A stretch of DNA of 64,000 bases from Microbulbifer okhotskensis (lineage in GTDB: Bacteria; Pseudomonadota; Gammaproteobacteria; Pseudomonadales; Cellvibrionaceae): positions 33,558-97,557 of the forward strand of contig NZ_JALBWM010000004.1 of assembly GCF_023895975.1 (NCBI RefSeq), read 5' to 3'. Both the position numbers and the translations under genes were made by a program. The first letter of the stretch is position 1. Every line of letters starts with the position of its first letter. The notes beneath the pieces were generated by a model that worked only from the letters and a program-made list of their open reading frames with translations, was not told the DNA's origin and ran no database searches. Shown here piece by piece: positions 1 to 7,390 of the stretch.

Positions 1-197
1 GCAAACCCGGAACCATCAGCTTCAAGTTGCCACACTAGCTGATCGTCTCCCTCGCTTACGACCAGCCAATTTCCGGCCCATTTTTTCTGTGCCGATTCCG
101 CCGAACAAAGCAGTGGAATTAACAAAAAAACAGCGGTAATAAGCGGTCTAATAAAATTGCCGAAAAGACGTTTTAATAAATGACGCAAATACTTCAT
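1..197 (-). CDS. Putative exported protein, N-terminal part only (cut by window edge)
   Basis: An open frame starts at ATG 195-197 on the minus strand and runs off the left edge, so about 65 residues are visible. The N-terminus is basic (MKYLRHLLKRLF), followed by a hydrophobic stretch and a likely signal peptidase site near CSAESA. The mature part begins with charged and aromatic residues (KKWAGNWLVV). No family can be named from this fragment. It follows the ecotin gene on the same strand after about 270 bases, so it could be separately transcribed. Confidence 0.6.
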   Translation of the reverse strand, partial: MKYLRHLLKRLFGNFIRPLITAVFLLIPLLCSAESAQKKWAGNWLVVSEGDDQLVWQLEADGSGF

Positions 198-465
198 GCG
201 CTGCCCTACGGGTATCTGCCCCTGGAAAATACAGGGGTCGGGTTATTGCAAAAGGCAGGGGTTAAACTGCCAATTTTCCTTTTCGATTACCGGGCTACAG
301 CCTCAATCATCGGTGTGAAAAATTGCTGAGGCGCTATTTTTCACATCCCTTGAAAAGTAAGGCTAGACGCAAATTACAACGGTGGCAGGATAAACATTAA
401 AAATATTCAATTTAACGTCAAATTCCCAATGAGAATATAGAGTCAGCTTGAAAAGGGAGGTTCAA

Positions 466-930
466 CTATTTGGACTTTGCATCGGAGAAATTTTTATCCG
501 CCCGCCAAACCCGATACTTTAATTGAACACCCTTGGGGAGGTAGACAACGAGCGGTAAATTACTGTTATAGGGCAGTAGTAATCCGTCGCCACGGACCGT
601 GATAAATCGCCGGGTCTCAGTGCCTGGGGCACATACCTTGCGGGTGTCCATAGTCGAACTAAGATCAGATAAAACATAGTAGGGATAGCCCCAACCTGGG
701 AGCACTTCCCGCTGTAATGGCGCACTGAAACTACGCAGATTACAATCCGCAATTTCACTTCTACCCGGTATCAGCTCCACCCTGAAGCGGCTTTCATCCA
801 CAACTTTAGGCAGCACTATTACATGGCGTGACTTACCATTCACGTCGAGTGGGAAAGCATCCAACGGTTCTGCGGCATAGCTACTCGTCACCAAGAACAG
901 AACAAAGACTGCGGTTAGTACTTTTTCCAT
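466..930 (-). CDS. eco: Ecotin, periplasmic serine protease inhibitor
   Basis: A 154-residue protein with a signal peptide (start MEKVLTAVFVLF, cleavage near SYAAEP). It matches ecotin along its whole length: CNLRSF, the GWGYPYYV block, the RYNSNLP-like segment (LLPYNSNLPLVVY) and the C-terminal VKYRVW-like motif (LKYRVWRAD). Ecotins are dimeric periplasmic inhibitors of trypsin-fold proteases. By alignment of the reactive loop (DTRKVC here, STMMAC in E. coli) the P1 residue is Arg rather than Met, which would favour trypsin-like targets. The ATG at 928-930 is chosen because it begins the signal peptide, lies after the stop of the upstream cytochrome gene and has a GAGGG element just upstream. 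An earlier in-frame start would overlap that gene. Identity is confident; the P1 reading depends on alignment by eye. Confidence 0.93.
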   Translation of the reverse strand: MEKVLTAVFVLFLVTSSYAAEPLDAFPLDVNGKSRHVIVLPKVVDESRFRVELIPGRSEIADCNLRSFSAPLQREVLPGWGYPYYVLSDLSSTMDTRKVCAPGTETRRFITVRGDGLLLPYNSNLPLVVYLPKGVQLKYRVWRADKNFSDAKSK

Positions 931-973
931 GGCGCCCTCACTGCTCAGCCAAAGGTTTGGCGGATAAACCTTT

Positions 974-2179
974 TCAAAGTCTAGACCGCTTTCGCTCGCG
1001 CAATCCCCACCAGAGTAAAAGCCCCAAGCCAAGCGCCAGTGAGAATAGCAGCGCCGCCCAGAGATAGCCGCGTCTCTGACTCAGCGGAGGCTCCAACTTG
1101 GTATGTGCCACATTGAGGCTTGCCCGCAAGTTTTGTAGTGCGGCAATAATCTCTGTGCTGCTGGCACCGCTAATCAAGTCACTGCGCAGCTGATGCCACT
1201 GAGCCTGTAGCTGATTGACCAGTAATTTATCCCGCACCTGCAGCTGCGGGCGCAAAGGTCTATATCCTTCGCGATAAGCCAGTATTAACTTGTTGTAGGC
1301 CGCTGAGCTGTCCCCTGCCCGATAGTCAGTCTCAGCCAACTGCAGCAAGCCAACGGCCCGCACCAATGGATGTTCCAGGGCCCTGATCAGATGAGGATGG
1401 CCACGCCACCACATCAAGGCCTCTTGCAGTTCCTGCGGGAGTTCGGCCGGCTGGCTTGTTGCCAAACCGGGTAGGCCCAAGAGCCCGGGATAGCGCCGAG
1501 CCAGATCCGGGGAAGGAGATAACTGATGGTTCACTGCGAAAGAAGCAACGGTTACCGCCAGTGCCCAGCGCTGCAGTCCACTCAGGTTTCCATCAATATC
1601 GCTGCCGTGAACAGAATCCACGGAGGGGTCCAAAGTGTTATATAGATCGTAGAGGCTGAAACCGGCCATCCGCTTAGCGTCACTGAAATCCGGCCCTTTG
1701 GAGCTACCTTCACCATTGTTACCATGGCAACTGGCACAGCGCTGTTGGTAAACCGGCATCATAAAATCCGCAGAGGGCAATGAGTAAGTGGGTGAGCGCT
1801 GCAGTTGGTAGAGCGCAGCTAGTCGATCAGCGATAGCATTGGCGCGGCGGCGCACTTCTGCTCCGGATTTTTTGTTTTCGATCGCCTCTCTCAATACCCC
1901 CAGACTCTCTTCCAGATTGGCCCGCCCCGGCCTGTCGGGAAGCCGGCCTACCAATATAAGAATTTCATCGATATGACGACGCTGAAAAGCGTATAGAGGT
2001 GTATTGAGAAGCTGTCCACCACTGACCGCATCTCCATAGTTCACAGCGATATACGAAAGGAGATTGCTGGCCTGCGCTGCTACCGTATCACTTGAGGGCT
2101 GCTCTTGGGCCGAAAATCCCTTAAAAGGCAGCACTGTGTAAATAGATAGCAGAAGAAACCAAATCCATTTGCATCGCAT
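974..2179 (-). CDS. FTR1-type periplasmic/cytochrome c protein without permease domain
   Basis: A 401-residue exported protein. After a signal peptide comes a helical region (LLSYIAVNYGDAV) like the N-terminal part of cytochrome c/FTR1 iron permeases, then one class I heme site CASCHG near residue 148. A second helical region follows (YRAGDSSAAYNKLILAYREGY), resembling the periplasmic segment that precedes the permease in that family. The protein ends with a single transmembrane helix and a basic tail (RERKRSRL). The multi-helix FTR1 permease with REGLE motifs is absent, and the next gene, ecotin, starts 43 bases later, so no downstream fragment can supply it. The role is unknown; a membrane-anchored periplasmic electron-transfer or iron-handling protein is a guess. 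Pseudomonas also carries a 'probable cytochrome' next to cc4 and dsbA. Confidence 0.75.
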   Translation of the reverse strand: MRCKWIWFLLLSIYTVLPFKGFSAQEQPSSDTVAAQASNLLSYIAVNYGDAVSGGQLLNTPLYAFQRRHIDEILILVGRLPDRPGRANLEESLGVLREAIENKKSGAEVRRRANAIADRLAALYQLQRSPTYSLPSADFMMPVYQQRCASCHGNNGEGSSKGPDFSDAKRMAGFSLYDLYNTLDPSVDSVHGSDIDGNLSGLQRWALAVTVASFAVNHQLSPSPDLARRYPGLLGLPGLATSQPAELPQELQEALMWWRGHPHLIRALEHPLVRAVGLLQLAETDYRAGDSSAAYNKLILAYREGYRPLRPQLQVRDKLLVNQLQAQWHQLRSDLISGASSTEIIAALQNLRASLNVAHTKLEPPLSQRRGYLWAALLFSLALGLGLLLWWGLRERKRSRL

Positions 2180-2263
2180 AGGTAGCTTCCGGATCGAGCA
2201 ATAATTTGCAGAGACAGGTACTGCCCTGGTGCTTGCGGAGTACCCTTTTAAGAATAGGGAAAT

Positions 2264-2288
2264 AAAAAACCCCGCTCTGGGCGGGGTT
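2264..2288 (-). terminator. Intrinsic terminator after dsbA
   Basis: An 8-bp stem (AACCCCGC/GCGGGGTT, 5-base loop) lies just after the dsbA stop. Read on the minus strand it is followed by a run of six U, as expected for a Rho-independent terminator of dsbA. Confidence 0.85.
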
Positions 2289-2305
2289 CTTAAAACCGGG
2301 GAGAC

Positions 2306-2992
2306 TTAACCGCGATCGGCTCGCTCTTTTGCAATCAGGTAGTCCGCCACTTGCAACATTAACTCCTGACCGTTGCTCTTTCCTTTATAACCGGGGAAGG
2401 ATGAGCTGATACGGTATTTACCTGCCACAACCACTTCAGGAGTACCGGTCATCTTGTAGGCACGCTGGTTGGCCATACCCTGTTTCACCTTGCTGTTAAT
2501 AGCGAAGGAATTCATCAGTTTGGCCGCTTTGACTCCATCTTCACCATTCTTGTTGAACAGCTCTTCAATGGCCTTCAAGTCGGGGCTCAAATTACGGCCC
2601 TCGCGAATGGCCAGCATCTGCCGCTGGTTGTAAACGGTATTGAAGATCGGAGTGTGCATTTTTTCCAATACGCCCATAGCATCTGCTACGTAATAAAGAC
2701 GTGCGTGTACATCCATCACTGGCCGCCAGATGGCCGGCAATTTCACCAGCGACACATCGCTGGGCATTTTTTCTTTCCAGCGGTCCAGCGTCGACTCAAA
2801 ATGAAAGCAGTGGGCACAGCCATACCAGAACATCTCGGTCACTTCGATCTTGCTATCACTTTTCTGCGGCACTGCTTGCGGTAATACTTCAAAGTGCTGG
2901 CCCGCTTTAAACTCGCCACTTTCCTGGGCGCAGGCAACAAGGCTGAACATCACAGCCAAAACCATCGTGATCGGGGCGAGAACTGCTCTCAT
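2306..2992 (-). CDS. dsbA: Thiol:disulfide interchange protein DsbA
   Basis: A 228-residue periplasmic oxidoreductase that introduces disulfide bonds. It has a thioredoxin fold with the active site CAHC (MFWYGCAHCFHFE, around residue 59) and the cis-proline loop TGTPEV near residue 183. E. coli DsbA has CPHC; the Ala variant may shift the redox potential. The signal region ends LVACAQES, which fits either a lipobox (LVAC) or an AxA signal peptidase I site, so the protein may be membrane anchored. ATG 2990-2992 has a GGAGAT ribosome-binding site. It lies downstream of cytochrome c4 on the same strand, the order seen in Pseudomonas. Confidence 0.95.
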   Translation of the reverse strand: MRAVLAPITMVLAVMFSLVACAQESGEFKAGQHFEVLPQAVPQKSDSKIEVTEMFWYGCAHCFHFESTLDRWKEKMPSDVSLVKLPAIWRPVMDVHARLYYVADAMGVLEKMHTPIFNTVYNQRQMLAIREGRNLSPDLKAIEELFNKNGEDGVKAAKLMNSFAINSKVKQGMANQRAYKMTGTPEVVVAGKYRISSSFPGYKGKSNGQELMLQVADYLIAKERADRG

Positions 2993-3170
2993 AAGTCATC
3001 TCCAACTTTTATTTCGTAGTGCGAACGCCAAAAAGCGGCGGGCTGTCGGGCCACTCAGGACACAATAGACAGCGCTGATTATTTAAGTTCCCGCACTCTC
3101 ACGCAAGGAAACACTGCAAAAACTGACCAATTGATCACCATCAGGGCACACAGAGCCAGGCAGTGGACGT

Positions 3171-3196
3171 AAAAAAGGCCGGTCAATAGCCGGCCT
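3171..3196 (-). terminator. Intrinsic terminator after cytochrome c4 gene
   Basis: A 7-bp stem (AGGCCGG/CCGGCCT) with a 7-base loop is followed on the minus strand by six U. It lies about 30 bases after the cytochrome c4 stop and separates that gene from dsbA. Confidence 0.85.
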
Positions 3197-3226
3197 CAAT
3201 GTACTTAAACCTAGTAACTGATCAGT

Positions 3227-3901
3227 TTAATTAGTCAAGCCGGCAATGTAGTTGGCCAGCGCTTTGATCTCTGCATCGGATAACTGCTTGGCGACGGTAC
3301 GCATAATGCGAACTTCTCCGTCATTCTTGCGAGTGCCGGCACGGAAGGCTTTCAGCTGAGCTTCGATATACTCGGGATACTGACCGGACAGACGCGGATA
3401 GGCAGCCGGCGCATTGCCCTGACCCGTGGGTGAGTGGCAGCCCATACAGGCCGGAACTCCAGTCTCCATATTACCTGCACGGTAGATTTTTCGACCAAGG
3501 TTCAGGCCATCGACATCTTCACCGTCGTTCAACATGACCGAAATGGCTTTAGAGCCAGACAGCTGCATCGGCTGTGAAGCAAAGTAAGCGGCGATATCCT
3601 GTAGGTCCTGGTCGTTGAAATTATCCAACTGGCCGATCATCTGTGGTACATCACGGACTTTCTTGCCTTCAGAGTCACCTTTGATATCTTTAAGTTGCTT
3701 GTACAGGTATTTTTCACCGAGGCCAGCAATCTTTGGAAATGCTGGTGAAAGACTGTTACCGTCGTTACCGTGGCAGGCGGCACATTGAGCGGCCTTGGCC
3801 TTACCCGCAGCAGCATCGCCGGCAGCTATAGCCATGGGCACGGCGCCCATGCCGAAAACCAAACCGAGTGCCAAAGCAGTGTTCTTGATAATGCTGTTCA
3901 T
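3227..3901 (-). CDS. Diheme cytochrome c4
   Basis: A 224-residue exported protein (signal MNSIIKNTALAL…AIAAGDA) with two class I heme sites, CAACHG near residue 41 and CMGCHS near residue 152. They sit in two similar domains, each with a distal Met candidate (for example RIMRTV in the second). This two-domain layout and length are those of cytochrome c4, a periplasmic carrier that passes electrons from the bc1 complex to terminal oxidases. The aa3 oxidase cluster in this window (19.6-28.2 kb) and the coxB-fused cytochrome are plausible partners. It is divergent from engB with about 120 bases between, and has its own terminator. Confidence 0.93.
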   Translation of the reverse strand: MNSIIKNTALALGLVFGMGAVPMAIAAGDAAAGKAKAAQCAACHGNDGNSLSPAFPKIAGLGEKYLYKQLKDIKGDSEGKKVRDVPQMIGQLDNFNDQDLQDIAAYFASQPMQLSGSKAISVMLNDGEDVDGLNLGRKIYRAGNMETGVPACMGCHSPTGQGNAPAAYPRLSGQYPEYIEAQLKAFRAGTRKNDGEVRIMRTVAKQLSDAEIKALANYIAGLTN

Positions 3902-4025
3902 ACGTCGTCCCGTTGCGCGCTGAGAGATGGCGTTTCGCTCCGCCCCCGATAGTCCTGCGACGCGAAAACCGCGGCATTATATACTTGCGCGCCAAGCTAG
4001 TGTACCGAATAAACAGACTTATACG

Positions 4026-4685
4026 ATGTCAAATACTGAATTTAAAGCTCAAGCACCAAAACTGGACTACCGTTCCATAGAATTTCTCACCAGTGCACCG
4101 ACTCTGACAGAGTGTCCAGAGGACTTTGGCGCCGAGGTGGCCTTTGCTGGCCGCTCCAACGCGGGGAAATCCAGCGCTATCAATGCCCTTACCGGAAATA
4201 ATAAGCTGGCGCGTACTTCCAAGACTCCGGGACGCACCCAGCTGATCAATTTCTTCCGTATTTCAGAACAGCAGCGGCTGGTCGATCTTCCCGGCTATGG
4301 CTACGCTAAGGTCGCTCGCAGTATGAAGGACGAGTGGCAACGACACTTGGCGACTTACCTGGAGAAACGAGGGTGCCTGCGCGGTCTAGTGCTGCTGATG
4401 GATATTCGCCAGCCCCTGAAGGAGTTCGACCTGCACATGCTCACCTGGGCCGTCGAAGCTGGCCTGCCAGTGCATATACTGCTCACTAAGGCCGACAAAA
4501 TGAAAAATGGCCCAGCCAGTAACACCCGATTTGCGGTGGAGAAAGCGCTCAAGGAACAGGGACTGAACCGGGGCGTAACCCTACAGACCTTCTCATCAAC
4601 CAAAAAGAGCGGGCTCGACAAACTGGAGCGAAGACTTAACGAGTGGTTGGCCGAGGTTTCAGAGCCGGACGCCACTGAAGACTGA
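4026..4685 (+). CDS. engB: Ribosome biogenesis GTPase EngB (YihA/YsxC)
   Basis: A 219-residue GTPase with all G motifs in order: G1 [10 protein letters not shown]2 region TPGRTQ, G3 DLPGYGYA, G4 TKADK and G5-like SSTKKSG. EngB assists late assembly of the large ribosomal subunit and cell division in bacteria. The ATG at 4026 (MSNTEFKAQ) matches the family start; an upstream in-frame ATG at 3927 would extend into the cytochrome c4 promoter region and is not supported. It is convergent with the small genes at 4.8-5.4 kb and ends before a long hairpin. The polA–(RNA)–engB arrangement is conserved in gammaproteobacteria. Confidence 0.96.
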   Translation: MSNTEFKAQAPKLDYRSIEFLTSAPTLTECPEDFGAEVAFAGRSNAGKSSAINALTGNNKLARTSKTPGRTQLINFFRISEQQRLVDLPGYGYAKVARSMKDEWQRHLATYLEKRGCLRGLVLLMDIRQPLKEFDLHMLTWAVEAGLPVHILLTKADKMKNGPASNTRFAVEKALKEQGLNRGVTLQTFSSTKKSGLDKLERRLNEWLAEVSEPDATED

Positions 4686-4700
4686 GCACTAAAAAATAAA

Positions 4701-4737
4701 CTGCGAGCCTGGGGGCACAGCGCCCCCAGGCTCGCAG
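4701..4737. terminator. Strong bidirectional hairpin terminator between convergent genes
   Basis: A perfect 16-bp stem with a 5-base loop (ACAGC). It is preceded on the plus strand by AAAAAATAAA, so a minus-strand transcript sees the hairpin followed by a U-rich tract. It can end the small-gene transcript from the right, and it lies 15 bases past the engB stop. Confidence 0.85.
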
Positions 4738-4801
4738 ATAAGTTCAGTTCAAACACAACTTAAAAATGAACTCCGGGCATAGCGGCAGTAATTGTTTCAC
4801 C

Positions 4802-4972
4802 CTACTGAACGGAAACCAGAGAGCGGAGCAGTATGCGGTGTAACTGCCGGCGCGCCCCCGGAGTTAAACAATGCAATTCCTCTGCATGTAAGTATCTCTG
4901 GGCAAGGAGAGCGATCAGAGTCTCCTCGCGAATGGCAATCATCAAAAAACGGGAATTGCCATGGCTATCCAT
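4802..4972 (-). CDS. Small conserved-looking protein, 56 residues
   Basis: A short gene starting at ATG 4970-4972, 13 bases after the stop of the upstream 152-residue gene. A near-ideal Shine-Dalgarno (CTGAGGAGG) sits about 8 bases before the start, which is the main reason to call it. The product has a hydrophobic helix-forming segment (RFLMIAIREETLIALLAQ), then HAEELHCL and a basic end. There is no signal peptide or transmembrane helix. I do not recognise the family. It is probably translated from the same mRNA as the upstream gene and ends before the bidirectional terminator. Confidence 0.7.
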   Translation of the reverse strand: MDSHGNSRFLMIAIREETLIALLAQRYLHAEELHCLTPGARRQLHRILLRSLVSVQ

Positions 4973-4985
4973 CTCTGCAGCCTCC

Positions 4986-5444
4986 TCAGTGCAGGCTGTT
5001 TCCGCCGTTGATAGAGGCGGAAAATCTGGTTCGGGATTGATCACGTAACTGCAGCTGGGTTTCTTCTGGATAAAGAGCGCTGATGCAGTCTGCTGCGATC
5101 CTTTGCTTGTGGCTGTCTCCCAGTTCACGGGCAAGGTATGAGCTGGCGCCGGCAAGTATGTAGCTACGAAGTTTTTCATCGCCTCGCTCCCGGTAGGCAG
5201 CCATTAACCAGATCGCGCTCTCACTAAAGCGCGCCGCTGAGATGGCATAAGTCGGCCACTGTTTTTCCAGCAGGAAACTGGCCAGATCAAAGGCGCATCC
5301 CAGATAGGAAATCGCCTGTGCATGGTCGCACTCTTCAGTCAAAATCTTGCCGCGCTCAATCCAGTCGAGCCAGGCCTTTTCCGTACGATCCGTATCAGCG
5401 GTCAGCCATTGACGGTGGTTGGCACACAGGTAACGTAAATTCAC
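4986..5444 (-). CDS. Hypothetical cytosolic helical protein, 152 residues
   Basis: Begins with GTG (5442-5444) and an AGGGGG Shine-Dalgarno six bases upstream. The predicted protein (MNLRYLCANHRQWL…) is largely alpha-helical with TPR-like character (QAISYLGCAFDLASFLL, RFSESAIWLMAAYRERGD). It has no signal peptide or catalytic motif that I can name. It lies between engB and prs and precedes the 56-residue gene in a probable two-gene operon. The G-rich ribosome-binding site (GGGGUUA) is complementary over seven bases to the C-rich motif of the RNA locus at 5904-6017; this is only a possible pairing. Function unknown. Confidence 0.75.
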   Translation of the reverse strand: MNLRYLCANHRQWLTADTDRTEKAWLDWIERGKILTEECDHAQAISYLGCAFDLASFLLEKQWPTYAISAARFSESAIWLMAAYRERGDEKLRSYILAGASSYLARELGDSHKQRIAADCISALYPEETQLQLRDQSRTRFSASINGGNSLH

Positions 5445-5586
5445 GGTAACCCCCTATTTAACAGGCCATCAAAGGTAATGCGAACCATTATCATTTGCAA
5501 GTGCATTTGTTGTGGATTTCCCGGGAGGAGGGCGGCCGAACGATTGAATCGTGATGTTTTGAGTGTTGAAGGAGGGAATCACCCAT

Positions 5587-5712
5587 AAAAAAAAGCCGGC
5601 AGATGGGGACTGCCGGCCAGGGGACAGTGCCCTTGGGGTGGGGCACTTATCAAGCGTATCCAGGGGGACGGGTACGCTTGAGGGTTCTTTACGCTGCATA
5701 TTCCCTATACGT
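5587..5712 (-). ncRNA. Candidate small RNA A with three C-rich hairpin loops
   Basis: On the minus strand, from about 5712 to 5587, there are three consecutive hairpins. First, an 8-bp stem CAAGCGTA/TACGCTTG around a 14-base loop containing GTCCCCC. Second, a 7-bp stem AGTGCCC/GGGCACT with loop CACCCCAA. Third, an 8-bp terminator stem GCCGGCAG/CTGCCGGC with loop TCCCCAT and eight U. A promoter-like pair lies just upstream. No plausible protein is encoded. Location downstream of polA and prs and before engB parallels Spot 42 and ErsA, but sequence homology to them is not claimed. C-rich loops suggest pairing with G-rich ribosome-binding sites (inference). Confidence 0.55.
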
Positions 5713-5718
5713 AGTCGA

Positions 5719-5747
5719 ATAGTAAGCTCACTTTTTTTGCTTCCCAA
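5719..5747 (-). promoter_or_regulatory. Candidate sigma-70 promoter of small RNA A
   Basis: On the minus strand TTGGGA (5742-5747) and TACTAT (5719-5724) are separated by 17 bases. They match the -35 and -10 consensus at four of six positions each. Initiation would fall near 5712, just before the first C-rich hairpin. Confidence 0.4.
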
Positions 5748-5903
5748 GCACATCTTTTGCGCCCATGGAAGTAAGCCTATATTAGGCTCTGAGACAGATT
5801 AATTCCGGAAATAGATTCCATTCACGGCAACAAAATATTTTTCAATATCACCTGAAAATAGATTTTTTTGATTTTTCCTGGCTAGACCGCAAAAACCACA
5901 GAC

Positions 5904-6017
5904 AAAAAAAACCCCGGAGTTGGGGATCATCCGGGGGGAAAAAGCTTAACGCTTTGGGGTTAGGGAGCAACAATGAACTGCTTACTTGGATGCAACTTAT
6001 CCTTTGATGGTTCCCAA
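5904..6017 (-). ncRNA. Candidate small RNA B with C-rich terminator loop
   Basis: A minus-strand terminator has a 7-bp stem CCCCGGA/TCCGGGG, loop TGATCCCCAAC and eight U. It is preceded by a 5-bp hairpin (AAAGC/GCTTT) and a single-stranded-looking GCTCCCTAACCCC. The 3' end at 5904 is clear. The 5' end is not: TTGGGA at 6012-6017 resembles the -35 of RNA A but has no good -10, so the RNA could also be processed from the prs 3' UTR, which itself contains GCACCCCAA near 6091-6100. No protein-coding potential was seen. Confidence 0.42.
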
Positions 6018-6139
6018 CGCTTAAGTAAATAAGTGTAAATGAAGCCCATGATTAGGCGCGAAAATCGCTCAAATGATTAGAACTGTGATTTTTGGGGTGC
6101 ATCGGTTGCTGAAAAACCACCTCAGTTATTTTTAAACCC

Positions 6140-7108
6140 CTAGATCGTTAATTCAGTCACAGGACCATTGTCGTGAATACGACGAATACAATCAGCGATC
6201 AACGGCGCACAATCAACCCACTCAACATGACCGCTGGTTTGTATCTGGGGCAGTGAGTTGGTCACGGTGACAGATTCCACCGGCAGGTTCGCCATATTGT
6301 GATGAGCATCACGGCTAAATTGACCGTGGGCACAAAATACCAAGACCCGCCGCGCTCCTCCTGCTGTTACCGCTTGCACTGCTCTGCAGATAGTGGCACC
6401 GGTAGCGAGCAGATCATCGACAATAAGCACTGCGGCATCTTTTACCTCTCCGACCAACGTGCCACCACTTAGCAAAGTGCCGCTACGGTATTTCTCCACG
6501 AAGGCGCTTGCCACCGGCACACCCAGTTCATCACTGAGGGCCAAGCGAAATTTTTCAGCGCGTTTGATTCCGCCTTCGTCCGGTGACAGCACTATCAGTG
6601 GCCCCGCATCACCGCATAGACGGACCCGTGCCGCTTCAATGAACAGAGAACGAGAGAGCAAATGAACCGTGCGACAACGGAAGCCATTCTCAAATGCGGA
6701 AAGGCAGTGGACATCCATGGTCACCACCACATCAACCCCCGCGGCTTCCAAAAAAGTGGCCAAATAGCGGCTTGGCACCGGATCACGCAGGTGGCTCCGA
6801 CGCTCCTTTCGTGCGTAGCAGAGGTAAGGAATGACGGCAGTCACTCGTGCGGCTCCTGCATCGCGGACAGCACCGATGAAAAACAGACTGCGCATTATTT
6901 TTTGGTCAACGCAGCTAATAGCATCGCCATACAGGGATTGCACCAGGAAAACGTCAGCCCCCTCTACATCGTCCAGTGGCCGGACTTTGTGTTCACCATC
7001 ATCAAACTGTCGCTCCTCATGACGGGAAACCGGCTCGCCCAGACTGGCTGCAACACGCCCGACAAAATCCGCTCCCACATCCAGGCTAAAAAGTTTAAGG
7101 CGACTCAT
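6140..7108 (-). CDS. prs: Divergent ribose-phosphate pyrophosphokinase (PRPP synthetase)
   Basis: A 322-residue protein with the class I PRPP synthetase layout of two phosphoribosyltransferase-like domains. Visible motifs are the ATP/loop region PYLCYARKERRS, the DPVPSRYLATFLEAAG helix, the metal-binding TMDVHCL, and the PRPP loop VDDLLATGAT near residue 220. The flexible-loop segment reads EKYRSGTL instead of KRRP, and the metal motif is MDVHCL rather than the usual DLHxxQ. It therefore belongs to a divergent clade, probably a second copy alongside a canonical prs elsewhere (inference). The enzyme makes PRPP from ribose-5-phosphate and ATP. Start: ATG 7106-7108 is preferred; GTG at 7112-7114 is also in frame, and neither has a clear ribosome-binding site. 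It is flanked on both sides by candidate small RNAs. Confidence 0.85.
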   Translation of the reverse strand: MSRLKLFSLDVGADFVGRVAASLGEPVSRHEERQFDDGEHKVRPLDDVEGADVFLVQSLYGDAISCVDQKIMRSLFFIGAVRDAGAARVTAVIPYLCYARKERRSHLRDPVPSRYLATFLEAAGVDVVVTMDVHCLSAFENGFRCRTVHLLSRSLFIEAARVRLCGDAGPLIVLSPDEGGIKRAEKFRLALSDELGVPVASAFVEKYRSGTLLSGGTLVGEVKDAAVLIVDDLLATGATICRAVQAVTAGGARRVLVFCAHGQFSRDAHHNMANLPVESVTVTNSLPQIQTSGHVEWVDCAPLIADCIRRIHDNGPVTELTI

Positions 7109-7390
7109 AAGCACACCATTGGCCGTCGACCGATAATAAGGTATATCGAGCCGGCGAGTAGCTCCGTATCTATGACCCGGTGAGCAATAAATATGGCAGT
7201 ATTGAGTAGGCGAACGGCTGTCATCGGGGCCAAGACTCCTTTCCCGGCTTTTTCAGATAACCAGCAGAAAAAGCAAGCAGTGGGGGAAACAGAATGAGAA
7301 CTCACGGATAGTGCGAGTGCCCAGTAGAGGACAGACTAGACCAGCCCGCCGTGACTAGATGTGTTAGAAATATTACAGGTGACAGCAGGC

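Noticed and set aside
5469..5753. A 94-residue minus-strand open frame between the 152-residue gene and prs
   Set aside because: It runs through the hairpins of candidate RNA A, has a Pro/Ser-rich composition without domain character, and lacks a ribosome-binding site.
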